DNA from: Clostridia bacterium
GTDB lineage: Bacteria > Bacillota > Clostridia > Oscillospirales > Acutalibacteraceae
Assembly: GCA_024692685.1 (NCBI GenBank)
Contig: JAILMJ010000044.1
Span: forward strand, 1-64,000
Length of the DNA stretch: 64,000 bases
Direction: 5' to 3'
The position numbers and the translations under genes were made by a program. This document shows positions 42,303 to 52,529 of the stretch, in pieces; position 1 is the first letter of the stretch; every line of letters starts with the position of its first letter. Below the pieces are notes generated by a model, which was not told the DNA's origin, did no database searches, and saw only the letters and a program-made list of their open reading frames with translations.

Positions 42303-43622
42303 ATGTCAGTAACAATATCCGGAGTTGAGAAACACAGTCCGGCAGATAAAAAAGGAATAAAAGCCGGCGACAGTCTGATCAGCATAAACGGAAACGAGAT
42401 TAATGACGTGTTGGATTACCGCTTCTGGCTTAACGATACAAAGCTTGTGCTGTCTGTCAGGACAGCCGCAGGTAAAATCACCTCGCATACAATCAAAAAA
42501 GATGAATTCGACGATATCGGTCTCGAATTTGACACCTACCTGATGGACAAACAGCACTCCTGCAAAAACAAATGCATTTTCTGTTTCATAGATCAGCTTC
42601 CGAAAGGGCTCAGAGACAGCCTGTATTTCAAGGATGACGATTCGAGACTTTCATTTCTTTTCGGAAATTATGTTACGCTCACAAACCTCGACGATAAGGA
42701 AACCGACAGAATAATCAATATGCATATAAGCCCCGTTAATATATCGGTTCATACGATGAACCCGGAGCTTAGAGTCCGGATGATGGCAAACCCGCGCGCA
42801 GGCGAGTGCCTCAAATACATTAAAAAATTTGCCGATGCGGGGATAGCAATAAACTCACAGCTTGTGTTATGCCCGGGAATAAACGACGGCGAAGAACTCA
42901 GATTTTCCCTGAGCGAGCTTTTCAGATATTATCCCGCAATGCAGAGCATAGCCTGCGTACCTGTGGGTCTTACAAAATACAGAGAAGGGCTCTGCCCTCT
43001 CAATACTTACACAAAGGAAACCGCGGCGCAAACCATTGACATAATTGACGGGATGAACAGAGAATTTGAAAGGGAGCACGGCGTCAAAATCGCCTACGCC
43101 TCCGATGAGTTTTATCTTCTTGCGGAAAGAGATATGCCGTCCTACGATTACTATGACGACTTCCCGCAACTTGAAAACGGCGTGGGAATGTGGACTCTTT
43201 TGAAAGATGAATTCAAAGAGGCACTCGGCAAATGCGATGTCAAAGAAAAAAACAGGCACGTCACGGTAGTTACAGGGAGCGCGGCAACTCCGCTCATCCA
43301 AGAGCTTGCGCACACCGCAATGGAAAGAATCAAAGGCCTTGACGTGAGAACGGTCGAAGTAAAAAACAGGTTCTTCGGCGAATCCATAACTGTTTCCGGT
43401 CTCATAACCGGAGGCGATATATTATCAACACTTGAAGGCACCGACTGCGGCGAAGAAATAATAATCCCACCGAATTGTTTGAGAAGTGAGGGAGATATGT
43501 TTCTTGACAATATGACGGTTGACGAGCTGAGCAGTGCCCTGAAAGTAAATGTCAGAAGAAACGGCAACAGCGGCGCAGAGCTGCTTGCGGCAATGATTGG
43601 GGAGGATAGCTATGGCAGGTAA
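42303..43622 (+). CDS. DUF512 family radical SAM protein with PDZ domain
   Basis: 439 residues. An N-terminal PDZ-like domain (HSPADKKGIKAGDSLISING, residues 11-30) precedes a radical SAM-type Cys87-x3-Cys91-x2-Cys94 cluster (SCKNKCIFC), VNISVHTMNP, and a C-terminal DUF512 domain (VTGSAATPLI, VKNRFFGESITVSGLITG). The family is conserved beside der in Firmicutes; no established function is known to me. The ATG at 42303 is preferred over 42201, since AGGTGA is 7 bases upstream and a promoter lies inside the longer version. Its end overlaps der by 11 bases. Confidence 0.9.
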   Translation: MSVTISGVEKHSPADKKGIKAGDSLISINGNEINDVLDYRFWLNDTKLVLSVRTAAGKITSHTIKKDEFDDIGLEFDTYLMDKQHSCKNKCIFCFIDQLPKGLRDSLYFKDDDSRLSFLFGNYVTLTNLDDKETDRIINMHISPVNISVHTMNPELRVRMMANPRAGECLKYIKKFADAGIAINSQLVLCPGINDGEELRFSLSELFRYYPAMQSIACVPVGLTKYREGLCPLNTYTKETAAQTIDIIDGMNREFEREHGVKIAYASDEFYLLAERDMPSYDYYDDFPQLENGVGMWTLLKDEFKEALGKCDVKEKNRHVTVVTGSAATPLIQELAHTAMERIKGLDVRTVEVKNRFFGESITVSGLITGGDILSTLEGTDCGEEIIIPPNCLRSEGDMFLDNMTVDELSSALKVNVRRNGNSGAELLAAMIGEDSYGR

Positions 43623-44943
43623 TGTTGTTGCAATAGTGGGCAGACCGAATGTCGGTAAATCCACCCTTTTTAACAAACTCACCGGCACCCGTATGGCAAT
43701 TGTTGACGACACGCCGGGAGTTACAAGAGACAGAATATACGGAGACTGCGAATGGCTCGGCAGGCACTTCCTTCTCATCGACACCGGCGGTATAGAGCCG
43801 AAAAGCGATGATATTATTCTCAAACAGATGCAGCGCCAGGCTCAGCTTGCCATAGACAGCGCCGATGTTATTATTTTCGTCACCGACATCCGTACGGGCG
43901 TGGTTGCAACAGATACGGAAGTTGCCGCCCTTTTACGCAAAAGCGGCAAACCGGTGATTCTGTGCGTGAATAAGTGCGACAGTATCGGTGAGCTTCCCCC
44001 CGATTTTTACGAGTTTTACAATCTCGGGCTCGGAGATCCGGTGGCGGTCTCCTCGGTTCACGGCCACGGTACGGGAGATATGCTCGACGAGGTGCTTAAA
44101 TACCTGCCGGAGGAAAGCGCTGAAAACAGCGACTACGAAGACGCCATAAAGGTTGCCGTCATAGGCAAGCCGAATGTCGGAAAATCCTCGCTTGTGAATG
44201 CCGTTCTCGGCGAAAACAGAATGATAGTTTCCGATATTGCCGGCACAACAAGAGACGCAACGGACTCTCTGGTTGAAAACAGCCACGGAAAGTTCGTTTT
44301 CATAGACACCGCCGGACTCAGAAGGAAAAGCAAGGTCTATGACCAGATAGAGAAATACTCCGTTATCAGAGCAAGAATGGCAGTTGAGCGTTCACAGGTC
44401 TGCGTGATAATGATTGACGCCACCGAAGGCTTCACCGAGCAGGACTCCAAGGTTGCCGGTATTGCCCACGAAATGGGCAGGGGCTGTATAATCGCGGTCA
44501 ACAAATGGGATGCAGTCGAAAAAGACGGCAAGACGATGGATACAATGAGAAAAGAACTGATGAACGATTTCTCATTTATGTCCTACGCTCCAATCATTTT
44601 CATATCCGCCAAAGAAGGACTCAGACTTGACCGCCTTTTCGAACTTATAAAATTTGTTGACACCCAAAATGCGATGAGAATATCCACAGGCAAGCTCAAC
44701 GAAGTGCTTGCTGAGGCAACTGCCAGAGTTCAGCCGCCCACCGACAAGGGCAGAAGGCTTAAAATATATTATATGACCCAGGCCTCCACCCGTCCGCCGA
44801 CTTTTGTCTGCTTTGTCAACAGAGCCGACCTGTTTCATTACAGTTATCAGCGTTATATCGACAATCAGATAAGAGAAGTATTCGGCCTTGAGGGTACACC
44901 GACAAGAATGGTTATAAGGGAAAGAGAGTCTGACAGAAAATGA
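43612..44943 (+). CDS. der: ribosome biogenesis GTPase Der (EngA)
   Basis: 443 residues with two tandem GTPase domains: GRPNVGKS (10-17) with DTPG and NKCD, then GKPNVGKS (about 185-192) with DTAG and NKWD. A C-terminal KH-like domain covers about residues 355-440. It acts in 50S assembly. The ATG at 43612 follows GGGGAGG by 5 bases and matches the family start; an in-frame ATG at 43597 has no ribosome site. Confidence 0.97.
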   Translation: MAGNVVAIVGRPNVGKSTLFNKLTGTRMAIVDDTPGVTRDRIYGDCEWLGRHFLLIDTGGIEPKSDDIILKQMQRQAQLAIDSADVIIFVTDIRTGVVATDTEVAALLRKSGKPVILCVNKCDSIGELPPDFYEFYNLGLGDPVAVSSVHGHGTGDMLDEVLKYLPEESAENSDYEDAIKVAVIGKPNVGKSSLVNAVLGENRMIVSDIAGTTRDATDSLVENSHGKFVFIDTAGLRRKSKVYDQIEKYSVIRARMAVERSQVCVIMIDATEGFTEQDSKVAGIAHEMGRGCIIAVNKWDAVEKDGKTMDTMRKELMNDFSFMSYAPIIFISAKEGLRLDRLFELIKFVDTQNAMRISTGKLNEVLAEATARVQPPTDKGRRLKIYYMTQASTRPPTFVCFVNRADLFHYSYQRYIDNQIREVFGLEGTPTRMVIRERESDRK

Positions 44944-45440
44944 TTGTTTTGGGAATTGACCCCGGATACGCAATAGTGGGCTGCGGAGTCGTTGAATACA
45001 AGGACAACAAATTCAGGATGCTTGAATACGGAGCGATTCTTACAAAGGCGCACGAGCCATTCAACGAAAGACTTGAAAAAATCTACGACGAGGCGGACAC
45101 CCTTATAAAAAAATACCGCCCCGATGCAGTTTCAATGGAAAAACTCTTTTTCAATACCAACCAGAAAACCGCCATTGATGTTGCCCAGGCAAGAGGCGTT
45201 CTTATTCTCGCGGCTCAGAAAAACGGAATACCCATTTCCGAATACACTCCGCTCCAGGTTAAGCAGAGTGTGGTGGGCTACGGCAGGGCAGAAAAAAAAC
45301 AGGTTCAGGAAATGACAAGGATAATGCTCAACCTTGAAAAAATCCCCAAGCCCGATGACGCGGCGGACGCTCTTGCTTTGGCTATCTGCCACTGTCACAG
45401 CGAAGGATCGCTGCTCGGCGCTTTGAAAATGAAAGGATAG
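44940..45440 (+). CDS. ruvC: Holliday junction endonuclease RuvC
   Basis: 166 residues. The RNase H-fold catalytic acids are visible: Asp7 in GIDPGYA, Glu67 in SMEKLFF, and the paired Asp in KPDDAADALA. It resolves Holliday junctions with RuvAB encoded next. It overlaps der by four bases (ATGA). Confidence 0.97.
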   Translation: MIVLGIDPGYAIVGCGVVEYKDNKFRMLEYGAILTKAHEPFNERLEKIYDEADTLIKKYRPDAVSMEKLFFNTNQKTAIDVAQARGVLILAAQKNGIPISEYTPLQVKQSVVGYGRAEKKQVQEMTRIMLNLEKIPKPDDAADALALAICHCHSEGSLLGALKMKG

Positions 45441-45444
45441 ATTT

Positions 45445-46053
45445 ATGTTTTACAGTCTCACCGGCGAAATAGTCTGTATGGAAGAGAATGCCGTTGCGCT
45501 TGACTGCGGCGGTGTTGCCTTCTATCTCACAACCACCTCAAATACCTTGAGAAACTGCGGAAAAACCGGCGACAGAGTGACTCTTTTCACTTATCTCAGT
45601 GTGCGTGAGGATGCTCTCGACCTTTTCGGCTTTGCGGACAAAAGCGAGCTTGACTGTTTTAAACTGCTCATAGGAATAACAGGTGTCGGCCCTAAGGCAG
45701 CCATAGCAATCCTCTCTGTTCTCACTCCGGATATGCTCGCTGTTGCAGTTGCCGGGGATGACACCAAAGCCATAACCGCAGCTCAGGGAGTCGGCGGAAA
45801 AATCGCAAGCCGCATAGTCCTCGAACTTAAAGGTAAGCTTGATATGTTTGCGGCTTCATCCGGTGCTGCAGACAGTATTTCCGCAATCAAAAAAGCAGGC
45901 TTGAGTTACGCCGGAGAAGACGCGGTTAACGCTCTTGTAATGCTTGGATACAGCCGCAGTGAAGCTGGAATAGCCGTGGGCAGACTTGACGGAAACCTGT
46001 CAACCCAGGAAATGATAAAGAAGGCTCTCGCCTCTCTTTCAAAAAATCTTTAA
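45445..46053 (+). CDS. ruvA: Holliday junction helicase subunit RuvA
   Basis: 202 residues. OB-fold domain I (MFYSLTGEIVCMEENAV), two HhH motifs (GITGVGPKAAIAIL and AQGVGGKIASRIVLELKGKL), and a C-terminal UBA-like domain III (EDAVNALVMLGYSRSEA) that contacts RuvB. It binds the four-way junction. Confidence 0.96.
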   Translation: MFYSLTGEIVCMEENAVALDCGGVAFYLTTTSNTLRNCGKTGDRVTLFTYLSVREDALDLFGFADKSELDCFKLLIGITGVGPKAAIAILSVLTPDMLAVAVAGDDTKAITAAQGVGGKIASRIVLELKGKLDMFAASSGAADSISAIKKAGLSYAGEDAVNALVMLGYSRSEAGIAVGRLDGNLSTQEMIKKALASLSKNL

Positions 46054-46065
46054 GGAGGATAACGC

Positions 46066-47097
46066 ATGGAAACCGATTATGAAAGTCGCTTTGTAAATGC
46101 GGAATATTCCGCCTCCGAGGATAATGAAATAGAATTATCTCTGCGCCCGAAAACACTCGGTGACTATATCGGACAAGATAAAGTCAAAGATAACCTTTCG
46201 GTGTATATAGACGCCGCAAGGCAGAGAAACGAGCCCCTTGATCACGTTTTGCTTTACGGGCCTCCGGGTTTGGGAAAAACAACACTTGCCGGTATAATTG
46301 CGAACGAAATGGGAGTTAACTTCCGCGTGACCAGCGGACCGGCAATAGAAAAGCCCGGCGACCTTGCCGCTCTGTTAACCAACCTGAGCGAAGGCGATGT
46401 GCTGTTCATAGATGAAATTCACAGGCTCTCAAGAGCGGTGGAAGAAGTTCTCTATCCCGCAATGGAGGATAACGAGCTTGATATCATCATTGGCAAAGGG
46501 CCTTCGGCAAGATCCATAAGGCTTGACCTCAACCGCTTCACCCTTGTCGGCGCGACAACGAGGGCGGGTCAGCTCTCCGCGCCTCTGAGAGACAGATTCG
46601 GCGTAATTTTCCGCCTGGAACTATACACGCCGGAGCAATTATCCGAAATAGTAAATCGTTCAGCGGGGATACTCAATATAGATATTGACCCCAAAGGCGC
46701 ACTCGAAATTGCCTCAAGATCCAGAGGAACACCGAGAATAGCAAACAGATTTCTCAAGCGTGCCAGGGACTTTGCCCAGATTATGGGCAACGGCTCAATA
46801 ACCGAAGAAATCGCCAATGTTGCCCTGGCAAAAATGGAGGTTGACAACCTCGGCCTTGACAATATTGACAGACTGATTCTCACCACAATGATTAAGAATT
46901 ACAACGGCGGACCTGTCGGCCTTGATACCATAGCGGCAGCCATAGGTGAAGAGGCCGTTACTATAGAGGATGTTTATGAGCCGTTTCTTATTCAGACCGG
47001 CTTTCTTAGCAGAACTCAAAGGGGCAGATGTGTAACTCCCGCGGGCTATGCCCATCTCGGAATACCTATGCCCGGCCAACAGAAATTTGAAGTTTGA
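46066..47097 (+). CDS. ruvB: Holliday junction helicase ATPase RuvB
   Basis: 343 residues. AAA+ Walker [10 protein letters not shown] near 65-73, Walker [12 protein letters not shown], sensor GATTRAG, arginine finger region LRDRFG, and a C-terminal winged helix ending near TPAGYAHLG. It drives branch migration. AAGGAGG precedes the ATG. Confidence 0.97.
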   Translation: METDYESRFVNAEYSASEDNEIELSLRPKTLGDYIGQDKVKDNLSVYIDAARQRNEPLDHVLLYGPPGLGKTTLAGIIANEMGVNFRVTSGPAIEKPGDLAALLTNLSEGDVLFIDEIHRLSRAVEEVLYPAMEDNELDIIIGKGPSARSIRLDLNRFTLVGATTRAGQLSAPLRDRFGVIFRLELYTPEQLSEIVNRSAGILNIDIDPKGALEIASRSRGTPRIANRFLKRARDFAQIMGNGSITEEIANVALAKMEVDNLGLDNIDRLILTTMIKNYNGGPVGLDTIAAAIGEEAVTIEDVYEPFLIQTGFLSRTQRGRCVTPAGYAHLGIPMPGQQKFEV

Positions 47098-47109
47098 GAA
47101 GGAACTGAA

Positions 47110-47976
47110 ATGAGGACAGCGGAAAATTGGAAAAGTTATGAGCTGATCGACTGTTCAGACGGAAACCGCCTCGAAAAATGGGGCGATATTGTCCTTGTCA
47201 GACCCGATCCTCAAGTCATATGGAAAACGTCTGAGACCGACCCTCTCTGGCGCTCCCCTCACGCTGTCTATAACCGCTCCTCATCTGGCGGAGGCAGTTG
47301 GGATATCCGCAAAAAAATGCCGGATGTCTGGCAGATAAATTACGGACATCTTAAATTCAACATCAAGACAATGGGATTTAAACACACCGGCCTTTTTCCC
47401 GAGCAGGCAGTCAACTGGCAGTTGCTCGACAAAACAATAAGGCAGGCCGAAAGAGAGGTCAAAGTTCTGAACCTCTTTGCCTACACCGGCGGAGCAACGG
47501 TAGCGGCGCTCAATGCCGGAGCAAGCGTTACCCATGTTGACGCCTCAAAAGGTATGGTCGCCTGGGCAAAGGAAAATGCCGCTTCGAGCGGTCTTTCGGA
47601 AAGGCCCGTACGCTGGCTGGTTGATGACTGTATGAAATTTGTTCAGAGAGAAATACGCAGAGGCAATACATATGACATCATCATTATGGATCCTCCGTCA
47701 TACGGCAGAGGGCCGGGAGGCGAGGTGTGGAAACTCGAAAACGAGATTTACACATTCATAAACGAATGCTCGCGGCTTCTGAGCGCCGATGCTCTGATGA
47801 TGCTTGTCAATTCATATACCACAGGCCTTTCACCGAGCGTTATGGAATATATTCTGGCTGAAACAGTCGGAAAGAAAGCAGGCGGCACAACATCGAGCGA
47901 TGAAATCGGTTTGCCCGTTTCATCAAAGCCCGGCAGAGTTCTCCCCTGCGGAGCAACCGCCATCTGGAAAAGATAG
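47110..47976 (+). CDS. class I SAM-dependent methyltransferase (RlmI/RlmK-like)
   Basis: 288 residues. SAM motif I LFAYTGGATVAAL followed by the acidic VDASKGM, and the catalytic-type DPPSYGRGPGG near residue 197, as in the PF10672/Rlm rRNA cytosine methyltransferases. It lacks the N-terminal PUA domain of RlmI. Substrate is probably rRNA but is not proven by the sequence. Cotranscribed between ruvB and the ECF genes. Confidence 0.85.
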   Translation: MRTAENWKSYELIDCSDGNRLEKWGDIVLVRPDPQVIWKTSETDPLWRSPHAVYNRSSSGGGSWDIRKKMPDVWQINYGHLKFNIKTMGFKHTGLFPEQAVNWQLLDKTIRQAEREVKVLNLFAYTGGATVAALNAGASVTHVDASKGMVAWAKENAASSGLSERPVRWLVDDCMKFVQREIRRGNTYDIIIMDPPSYGRGPGGEVWKLENEIYTFINECSRLLSADALMMLVNSYTTGLSPSVMEYILAETVGKKAGGTTSSDEIGLPVSSKPGRVLPCGATAIWKR

Positions 47977-47996
47977 AAAAAGGATTTCATTCTTTT

Positions 47997-48848
47997 ATGA
48001 GAGAAAAACTGATTGAAATAAAAAATGTTTCATACTCATACTACACCGACGGGGAAGAGGAAGCGACTGCCTCTCCCGCCCTCAGTGATATCAATCTGGA
48101 TATATTCAAAGGCGAATTTGTCGCGGTTCTCGGCCATAACGGCTCAGGAAAAAGCACACTTGCGAAACTGTGCAACGCCATTTTTGAGCCTTCAACGGGC
48201 ACCGTAACGGTTGACGGAATAACCTCCGACTCTGAAGAAAACGGTGATGCCATAAGACGCAAGGTCGGAATGGTTTTTCAGAATCCCGATAACCAGATTG
48301 TTGCAACCATTGTTGAGGATGATGTGGCCTTCGGTCCGGAAAATTTAGGTGTGGACCCTGCCGAAATACGCAGGAGAGTTGACAGCGCACTGAAAGACGT
48401 TAATATGTATGATATGCGCGACAGAGAGCCTCACAATCTGTCCGGCGGGCAAAAACAAAGAGTCGCCATTGCCGGCGTAATAGCAATGCAGACCGAATGT
48501 ATCGTTCTTGATGAGCCAACGGCAATGCTCGACCCTATGGGCAGGGCGGAGGTTATGAACACAATCAAACGGATGAATAAAGAAATGGGTATCACGGTAA
48601 TCCTTGTTACCCACTTTATGGAAGAGGCGGTTCAGGCTGACCGTGTTATAGTTATGGACAGCGGCAGAATAATTGCCGATGATACCCCGTCGAACATCTT
48701 TTCGGATATTGAAATGCTTAAAGCGCACAGCCTGAGCGTGCCCGAGCCTACCGAGTTATGCTTACGCCTCGGAATAAAAGAAACCGTTCTTGACACCGAC
48801 AGCTGTGTCAGAGCCATATCATCTTATCTCGGAGGTGATATGACGTGA
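47997..48848 (+). CDS. ecfA1: ECF transporter ATPase A1
   Basis: 283 residues. Walker A GHNGSGKST, Q-loop VFQNPDNQ, signature LSGGQKQRV, Walker B CIVLDEPTAMLD, and H-loop VTHF. The NPDNQ Q-loop motif typifies EcfA1. With EcfA2 and EcfT it energises vitamin uptake for interchangeable S components such as the one at 25.5 kb. Confidence 0.94.
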   Translation: MREKLIEIKNVSYSYYTDGEEEATASPALSDINLDIFKGEFVAVLGHNGSGKSTLAKLCNAIFEPSTGTVTVDGITSDSEENGDAIRRKVGMVFQNPDNQIVATIVEDDVAFGPENLGVDPAEIRRRVDSALKDVNMYDMRDREPHNLSGGQKQRVAIAGVIAMQTECIVLDEPTAMLDPMGRAEVMNTIKRMNKEMGITVILVTHFMEEAVQADRVIVMDSGRIIADDTPSNIFSDIEMLKAHSLSVPEPTELCLRLGIKETVLDTDSCVRAISSYLGGDMT

Positions 48849-49717
48849 ACCCGTTCCTTGAAATAAAGAACGTTTCTTACAGCTATATGAAAAATACCGC
48901 CCAACAGGTCAATGCGGTCAACAACGTCAGTCTCGGAATTGACAGGGGCGAAATGGTCGGAATAATCGGTCATACCGGCTCGGGAAAGAGCACGCTTGTT
49001 TCTCTGTTCAACGGTCTGCTCAAACCCTCTCTGGGTACAGTATATGTTGACGGCAAAGATATCTGGGAAAACAAAGAAACCCTCAGGGAATCAAGATTCA
49101 ATGTCGGACTTTGTTTTCAGTATCCGGAATATCAGCTTTTTGAAGAAACAGTACGTAAAGATATCGCCTTCGGGCCGAAAAACATGAAACTCGACGACGC
49201 AGAAATAGAAAGGCGGGTCCTGAGAGCCGCTGAACTTGCCGGAGTTAAACCCAAGCATCTTGATGTTTCACCGTTTGACATTTCAGGCGGAGAGAAACGC
49301 CGCGCCGCCATTGCCGGAGTAATGGCGATGGAACCCGATATGCTTGTGCTTGACGAACCGGCTGCCGGCCTTGATCCTCGCGGACGCTCCGATCTGATAG
49401 AAATGATAAAACAGTACCGCGAACGCACCGGTTCCGCGGTTGTCCTCGTTTCTCACAGCATGGAAGATATAGCGCGGGCAACGGAAAGAGTAATTGTTAT
49501 AAACAACGGAGAAATTGCTCTCGACGGTTCGGTGGACTATGTGTTCGCTCATGAAGAAGAACTGAAATCAATGGGCCTTAATATACCTGAAGTCACGAAG
49601 GTTTTTCACCGTCTGAAAGAACTCGGCTTTGATGTTCCTCCCGATGTTTACTCCGTTGACAGGGCGGTTGACATTCTTACCTCCCTTGCCGAAAGGAGGA
49701 AATCCGATGGTAAGTGA
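48845..49717 (+). CDS. ecfA2: ECF transporter ATPase A2
   Basis: 290 residues. Walker A GHTGSGKST, Q-loop CFQYPEYQLFEETV (the YPEYQLF form typical of EcfA2), signature ISGGEKRRA, Walker B LVLDEPAAGLD and H-loop VSHS. It overlaps ecfA1 by four bases and ecfT by eleven. Confidence 0.94.
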   Translation: MNPFLEIKNVSYSYMKNTAQQVNAVNNVSLGIDRGEMVGIIGHTGSGKSTLVSLFNGLLKPSLGTVYVDGKDIWENKETLRESRFNVGLCFQYPEYQLFEETVRKDIAFGPKNMKLDDAEIERRVLRAAELAGVKPKHLDVSPFDISGGEKRRAAIAGVMAMEPDMLVLDEPAAGLDPRGRSDLIEMIKQYRERTGSAVVLVSHSMEDIARATERVIVINNGEIALDGSVDYVFAHEEELKSMGLNIPEVTKVFHRLKELGFDVPPDVYSVDRAVDILTSLAERRKSDGK

Positions 49718-50522
49718 TATCACATTCGGCCAATACTATCACGGGAACTCCGTTTTGCACCGGGCCGACCCGAGAATAAAACTTATTCTGACCTTTGCAA
49801 TGATAATTGTTATCTTTTTGTGTAAGAATTTCTTTTCTCTCGGTCTGCTGGCGGCGTTCATAATTCTTGTTACCCTTTTGTCAAAAGTCCCCGTAAGGAT
49901 GATTCTCAAAAGCATAAAGCCGGTTCTGATTATCCTGGCTTTTACCGCAATACTCAACATCTTTTACACGCACGGAGGCAGGACATACTTCGAATGGTGG
50001 AAAATCGCCGTAACCGAAAAGGGAGTCAACACAGCAGTTTTCACCATAATCAGAATAATAATTCTTGTGGTTATGAGTTCCCTTCTCACCTACACCACAA
50101 CCCCGACGATGCTTACCGACGGGCTTGAAAGAATACTGTCCCCTCTCAAAATTTTTCACATAAAAGTTTCATCTCTTGCCATGATGATGACGCTTGCTTT
50201 AAGATTTATTCCGACCCTTATTGAGGAAATAGAAAGAATAATGAACGCCCAAAAGGCAAGAGGTGCCGACCTTGAGAGCGGAGGCCTCATAACGAGAGCA
50301 AAGGCTCTTGTTCCGATATTTATCCCGCTGATGGTTTCCGCATTCAGAAGGGCATACGAGCTCGCCCTTGCGATGACCTGCCGCTGCTACACAGACGGCA
50401 ACGGCCGCACAAGAATGAAGCAGATGAAGCTGAAAATCACGGACTATGTTATGCTCATCCTCTGTATTGCTATCACGGCCGGCGTTATAGTTCTGAATAT
50501 TTTCTTTGAAAAGGTCATCTGA
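49707..50522 (+). CDS. ecfT: ECF transporter transmembrane protein EcfT
   Basis: 271 residues, multi-spanning, with FGQYYHGNSVLHRADPR at the start and the coupling-helix motif AQKARGAD (Ala-Arg-Gly) that engages the ATPases. The ATG at 49707 is used since AAAGGAGG is upstream; the frame opens earlier at 49629 inside ecfA2. It completes the shared ECF module and has no S component adjacent. Confidence 0.93.
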   Translation: MVSDITFGQYYHGNSVLHRADPRIKLILTFAMIIVIFLCKNFFSLGLLAAFIILVTLLSKVPVRMILKSIKPVLIILAFTAILNIFYTHGGRTYFEWWKIAVTEKGVNTAVFTIIRIIILVVMSSLLTYTTTPTMLTDGLERILSPLKIFHIKVSSLAMMMTLALRFIPTLIEEIERIMNAQKARGADLESGGLITRAKALVPIFIPLMVSAFRRAYELALAMTCRCYTDGNGRTRMKQMKLKITDYVMLILCIAITAGVIVLNIFFEKVI

Positions 50523-50566
50523 CATAATTGCACTGAGTTTTAAACGCTGAAAAGGATTATATACCG

Positions 50567-51301
50567 ATGCGCAATCTTTTATTGACAATCTGCTTTGACG
50601 GAAGCGCCTACCACGGATGGCAGGTGCAGGAAAATGCCGTCACGGTACAGCAGACCTTGCAGGACGCCCTGGAACAAATTATCCATAAAAGAGACAACAT
50701 AACCGGCTGCTCCCGCACGGACTCCGGGGTTCACGCGAATATGTACTGCTGCAATATACGTACACAGAGCGGGATTGAATGTTCAAAACTTGTAAGCGCT
50801 CTGAATGCAGTGCTTCCCGACGATATAGCTGTCAGAAACTGCATTGAAGCAAGCCCGGATTTTCATGCGAGATACAACTGCAAATCCAAAGAATATATAT
50901 ATCGGATCTGGAATTCAAAATGCAGGAATCCTTTTGAATACAAGCACACATTTCAGTATAAATATCCGCTTGATGAAGTCTTCCTTGATTCCCAGGCAAA
51001 AGATTTTACCGGAAAACACGATTTTTCCGCTTTCTGCGCCGCCGGAAGCAGCGTTGAAGACACGGTCAGAACCGTGACCTGCGCTCAGGTAAGCAGAGAC
51101 GGAGACTTAGTTACATTCCGCGTATGTGCGGACGGCTTCCTTTACAATATGGTGCGGATTATGGTTGGCACACTGATTGAAATATCCGAGGGCAAAATAG
51201 CCCCCGGCACAATACCGGAAATAATAAAGAGCGGCGATAGGTCAAACTCCGGATTTACCGCACGCCCCGAAGGCCTGTTTCTTAACAGGGTCGAATACTG
51301 A
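50567..51301 (+). CDS. truA: tRNA pseudouridine(38-40) synthase TruA
   Basis: 244 residues. Catalytic Asp52 in GCSRTDSGVHA, FDGSAYHGWQVQ near the start, and FLYNMVRIMVGTLIE near the C-terminus. It modifies the anticodon arm. ecfAAT-truA is a common Firmicutes gene order. Confidence 0.96.
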   Translation: MRNLLLTICFDGSAYHGWQVQENAVTVQQTLQDALEQIIHKRDNITGCSRTDSGVHANMYCCNIRTQSGIECSKLVSALNAVLPDDIAVRNCIEASPDFHARYNCKSKEYIYRIWNSKCRNPFEYKHTFQYKYPLDEVFLDSQAKDFTGKHDFSAFCAAGSSVEDTVRTVTCAQVSRDGDLVTFRVCADGFLYNMVRIMVGTLIEISEGKIAPGTIPEIIKSGDRSNSGFTARPEGLFLNRVEY

Positions 51302-51310
51302 GGCGGTGAT

Positions 51311-52513
51311 ATGTTGACAGGAAAAAAGAAAGAGAAAAACCAGAGTAAGCAAAACGACAATACGATAAAAATCAATAAGGCAAGAGCAAAGACCGTCAGA
51401 AGAAATATGCTGCGGAAACTGCGCGTGCCGTTTGGAATTGCAATTCTCATAGCTGCAATTATCATTACATTCGCCGCCGCAGGTGAAATAAGGCGGTCAA
51501 ACATAGTTGACAGCTTCAGAGCCGTTCCGTCAACTCTGGGCGAGAGCCCCGGATATCCTTACGACGAGGACGACCTGACATTAAACAAGGTTATGCTTGT
51601 AGGCGAAAAACCGCTACTGCTGAATAATAACGGTGTTGAAGTCCTTTCCCAGAATGCCGATTTGCTGTTTAACCTTCATCTTGACTGGTCAGACGCAAAG
51701 GCTGTCTCGCACAACGGACGTGCCCTTGTATTCAGCAACACCTCCCAGAAGGCCTACCTGATAAGCCGCACAAAACAGCTCGCAGAATACGAGGAGGATG
51801 GAACGGTTGTTACGGGTACTCTTGCCTCAAACGGCTCGGTTGCCCTGTCATACTCCGGCTCATCGGCGCAGAGCGTGGTTAAAGTTTATGACCCGAACAT
51901 GAACACCGAATTCATGTGGAACTGCTCAAAGGAGTATGTTGCTTCTCTTGCGTTATCCGATAACGGCAAAAAGGTTGCCATATCCGCAATAGGCGCTGAT
52001 AACGCCGAACTGTATTCAAGACTGATTCTGTTCAGAACAGGCAAGACCGAACCTGATTTTGACATCAAAATCAGCGGCACCACCGTCATTAAAATGATAT
52101 TCACCTCCGGCGACAGAATCATTGCCGTGGGCAATAACAAAACGCTTGTGTATAACACCCGGGGAAAGCAGCTCTCATCTAAGGAATATTCCGAGGATTC
52201 ACTGTATTCCGTAAACTCCGATGACAGCGGAAACACCCTGCTCTGTTACAAGGAGTTCGGCGGCTCAAAGCTGAAAGCGGTCAGAATACCTGCATCGGGT
52301 AAGCGACTCAAAGAATTTGAACTTGACTATATTCCGTCGGGCGCGGATATACTCGGCAAAAAAATCGTGTTTTCACTCGACAACAAAGTAATCAGATACA
52401 ACACCTCCGGAGAGGAAAAAGAAACCATAGACTGCAAGAGCAATCCAAGCACATGTCTGATCACCGGGACTGCCGTATACACCCTCGAAAACGGAACCAT
52501 ATGCAAATACTGA
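51311..52513 (+). CDS. DUF5711-like membrane-anchored beta-propeller
   Basis: 400 residues. A 40-residue basic cytoplasmic region, one membrane helix (about 41-58), then an extracellular part made of repeating short beta strands (VSHNGRALVFSNTSQKAYL, LALSDNGKKVAISA, and so on), consistent with a WD/PQQ-like propeller. No catalytic motif is apparent. Its place before cvpA and pgsA suggests an envelope role. I assign the DUF5711 family from memory with moderate certainty. Confidence 0.75.
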   Translation: MLTGKKKEKNQSKQNDNTIKINKARAKTVRRNMLRKLRVPFGIAILIAAIIITFAAAGEIRRSNIVDSFRAVPSTLGESPGYPYDEDDLTLNKVMLVGEKPLLLNNNGVEVLSQNADLLFNLHLDWSDAKAVSHNGRALVFSNTSQKAYLISRTKQLAEYEEDGTVVTGTLASNGSVALSYSGSSAQSVVKVYDPNMNTEFMWNCSKEYVASLALSDNGKKVAISAIGADNAELYSRLILFRTGKTEPDFDIKISGTTVIKMIFTSGDRIIAVGNNKTLVYNTRGKQLSSKEYSEDSLYSVNSDDSGNTLLCYKEFGGSKLKAVRIPASGKRLKEFELDYIPSGADILGKKIVFSLDNKVIRYNTSGEEKETIDCKSNPSTCLITGTAVYTLENGTICKY

Positions 52514-52529
52514 GGAGGGACTGACATTT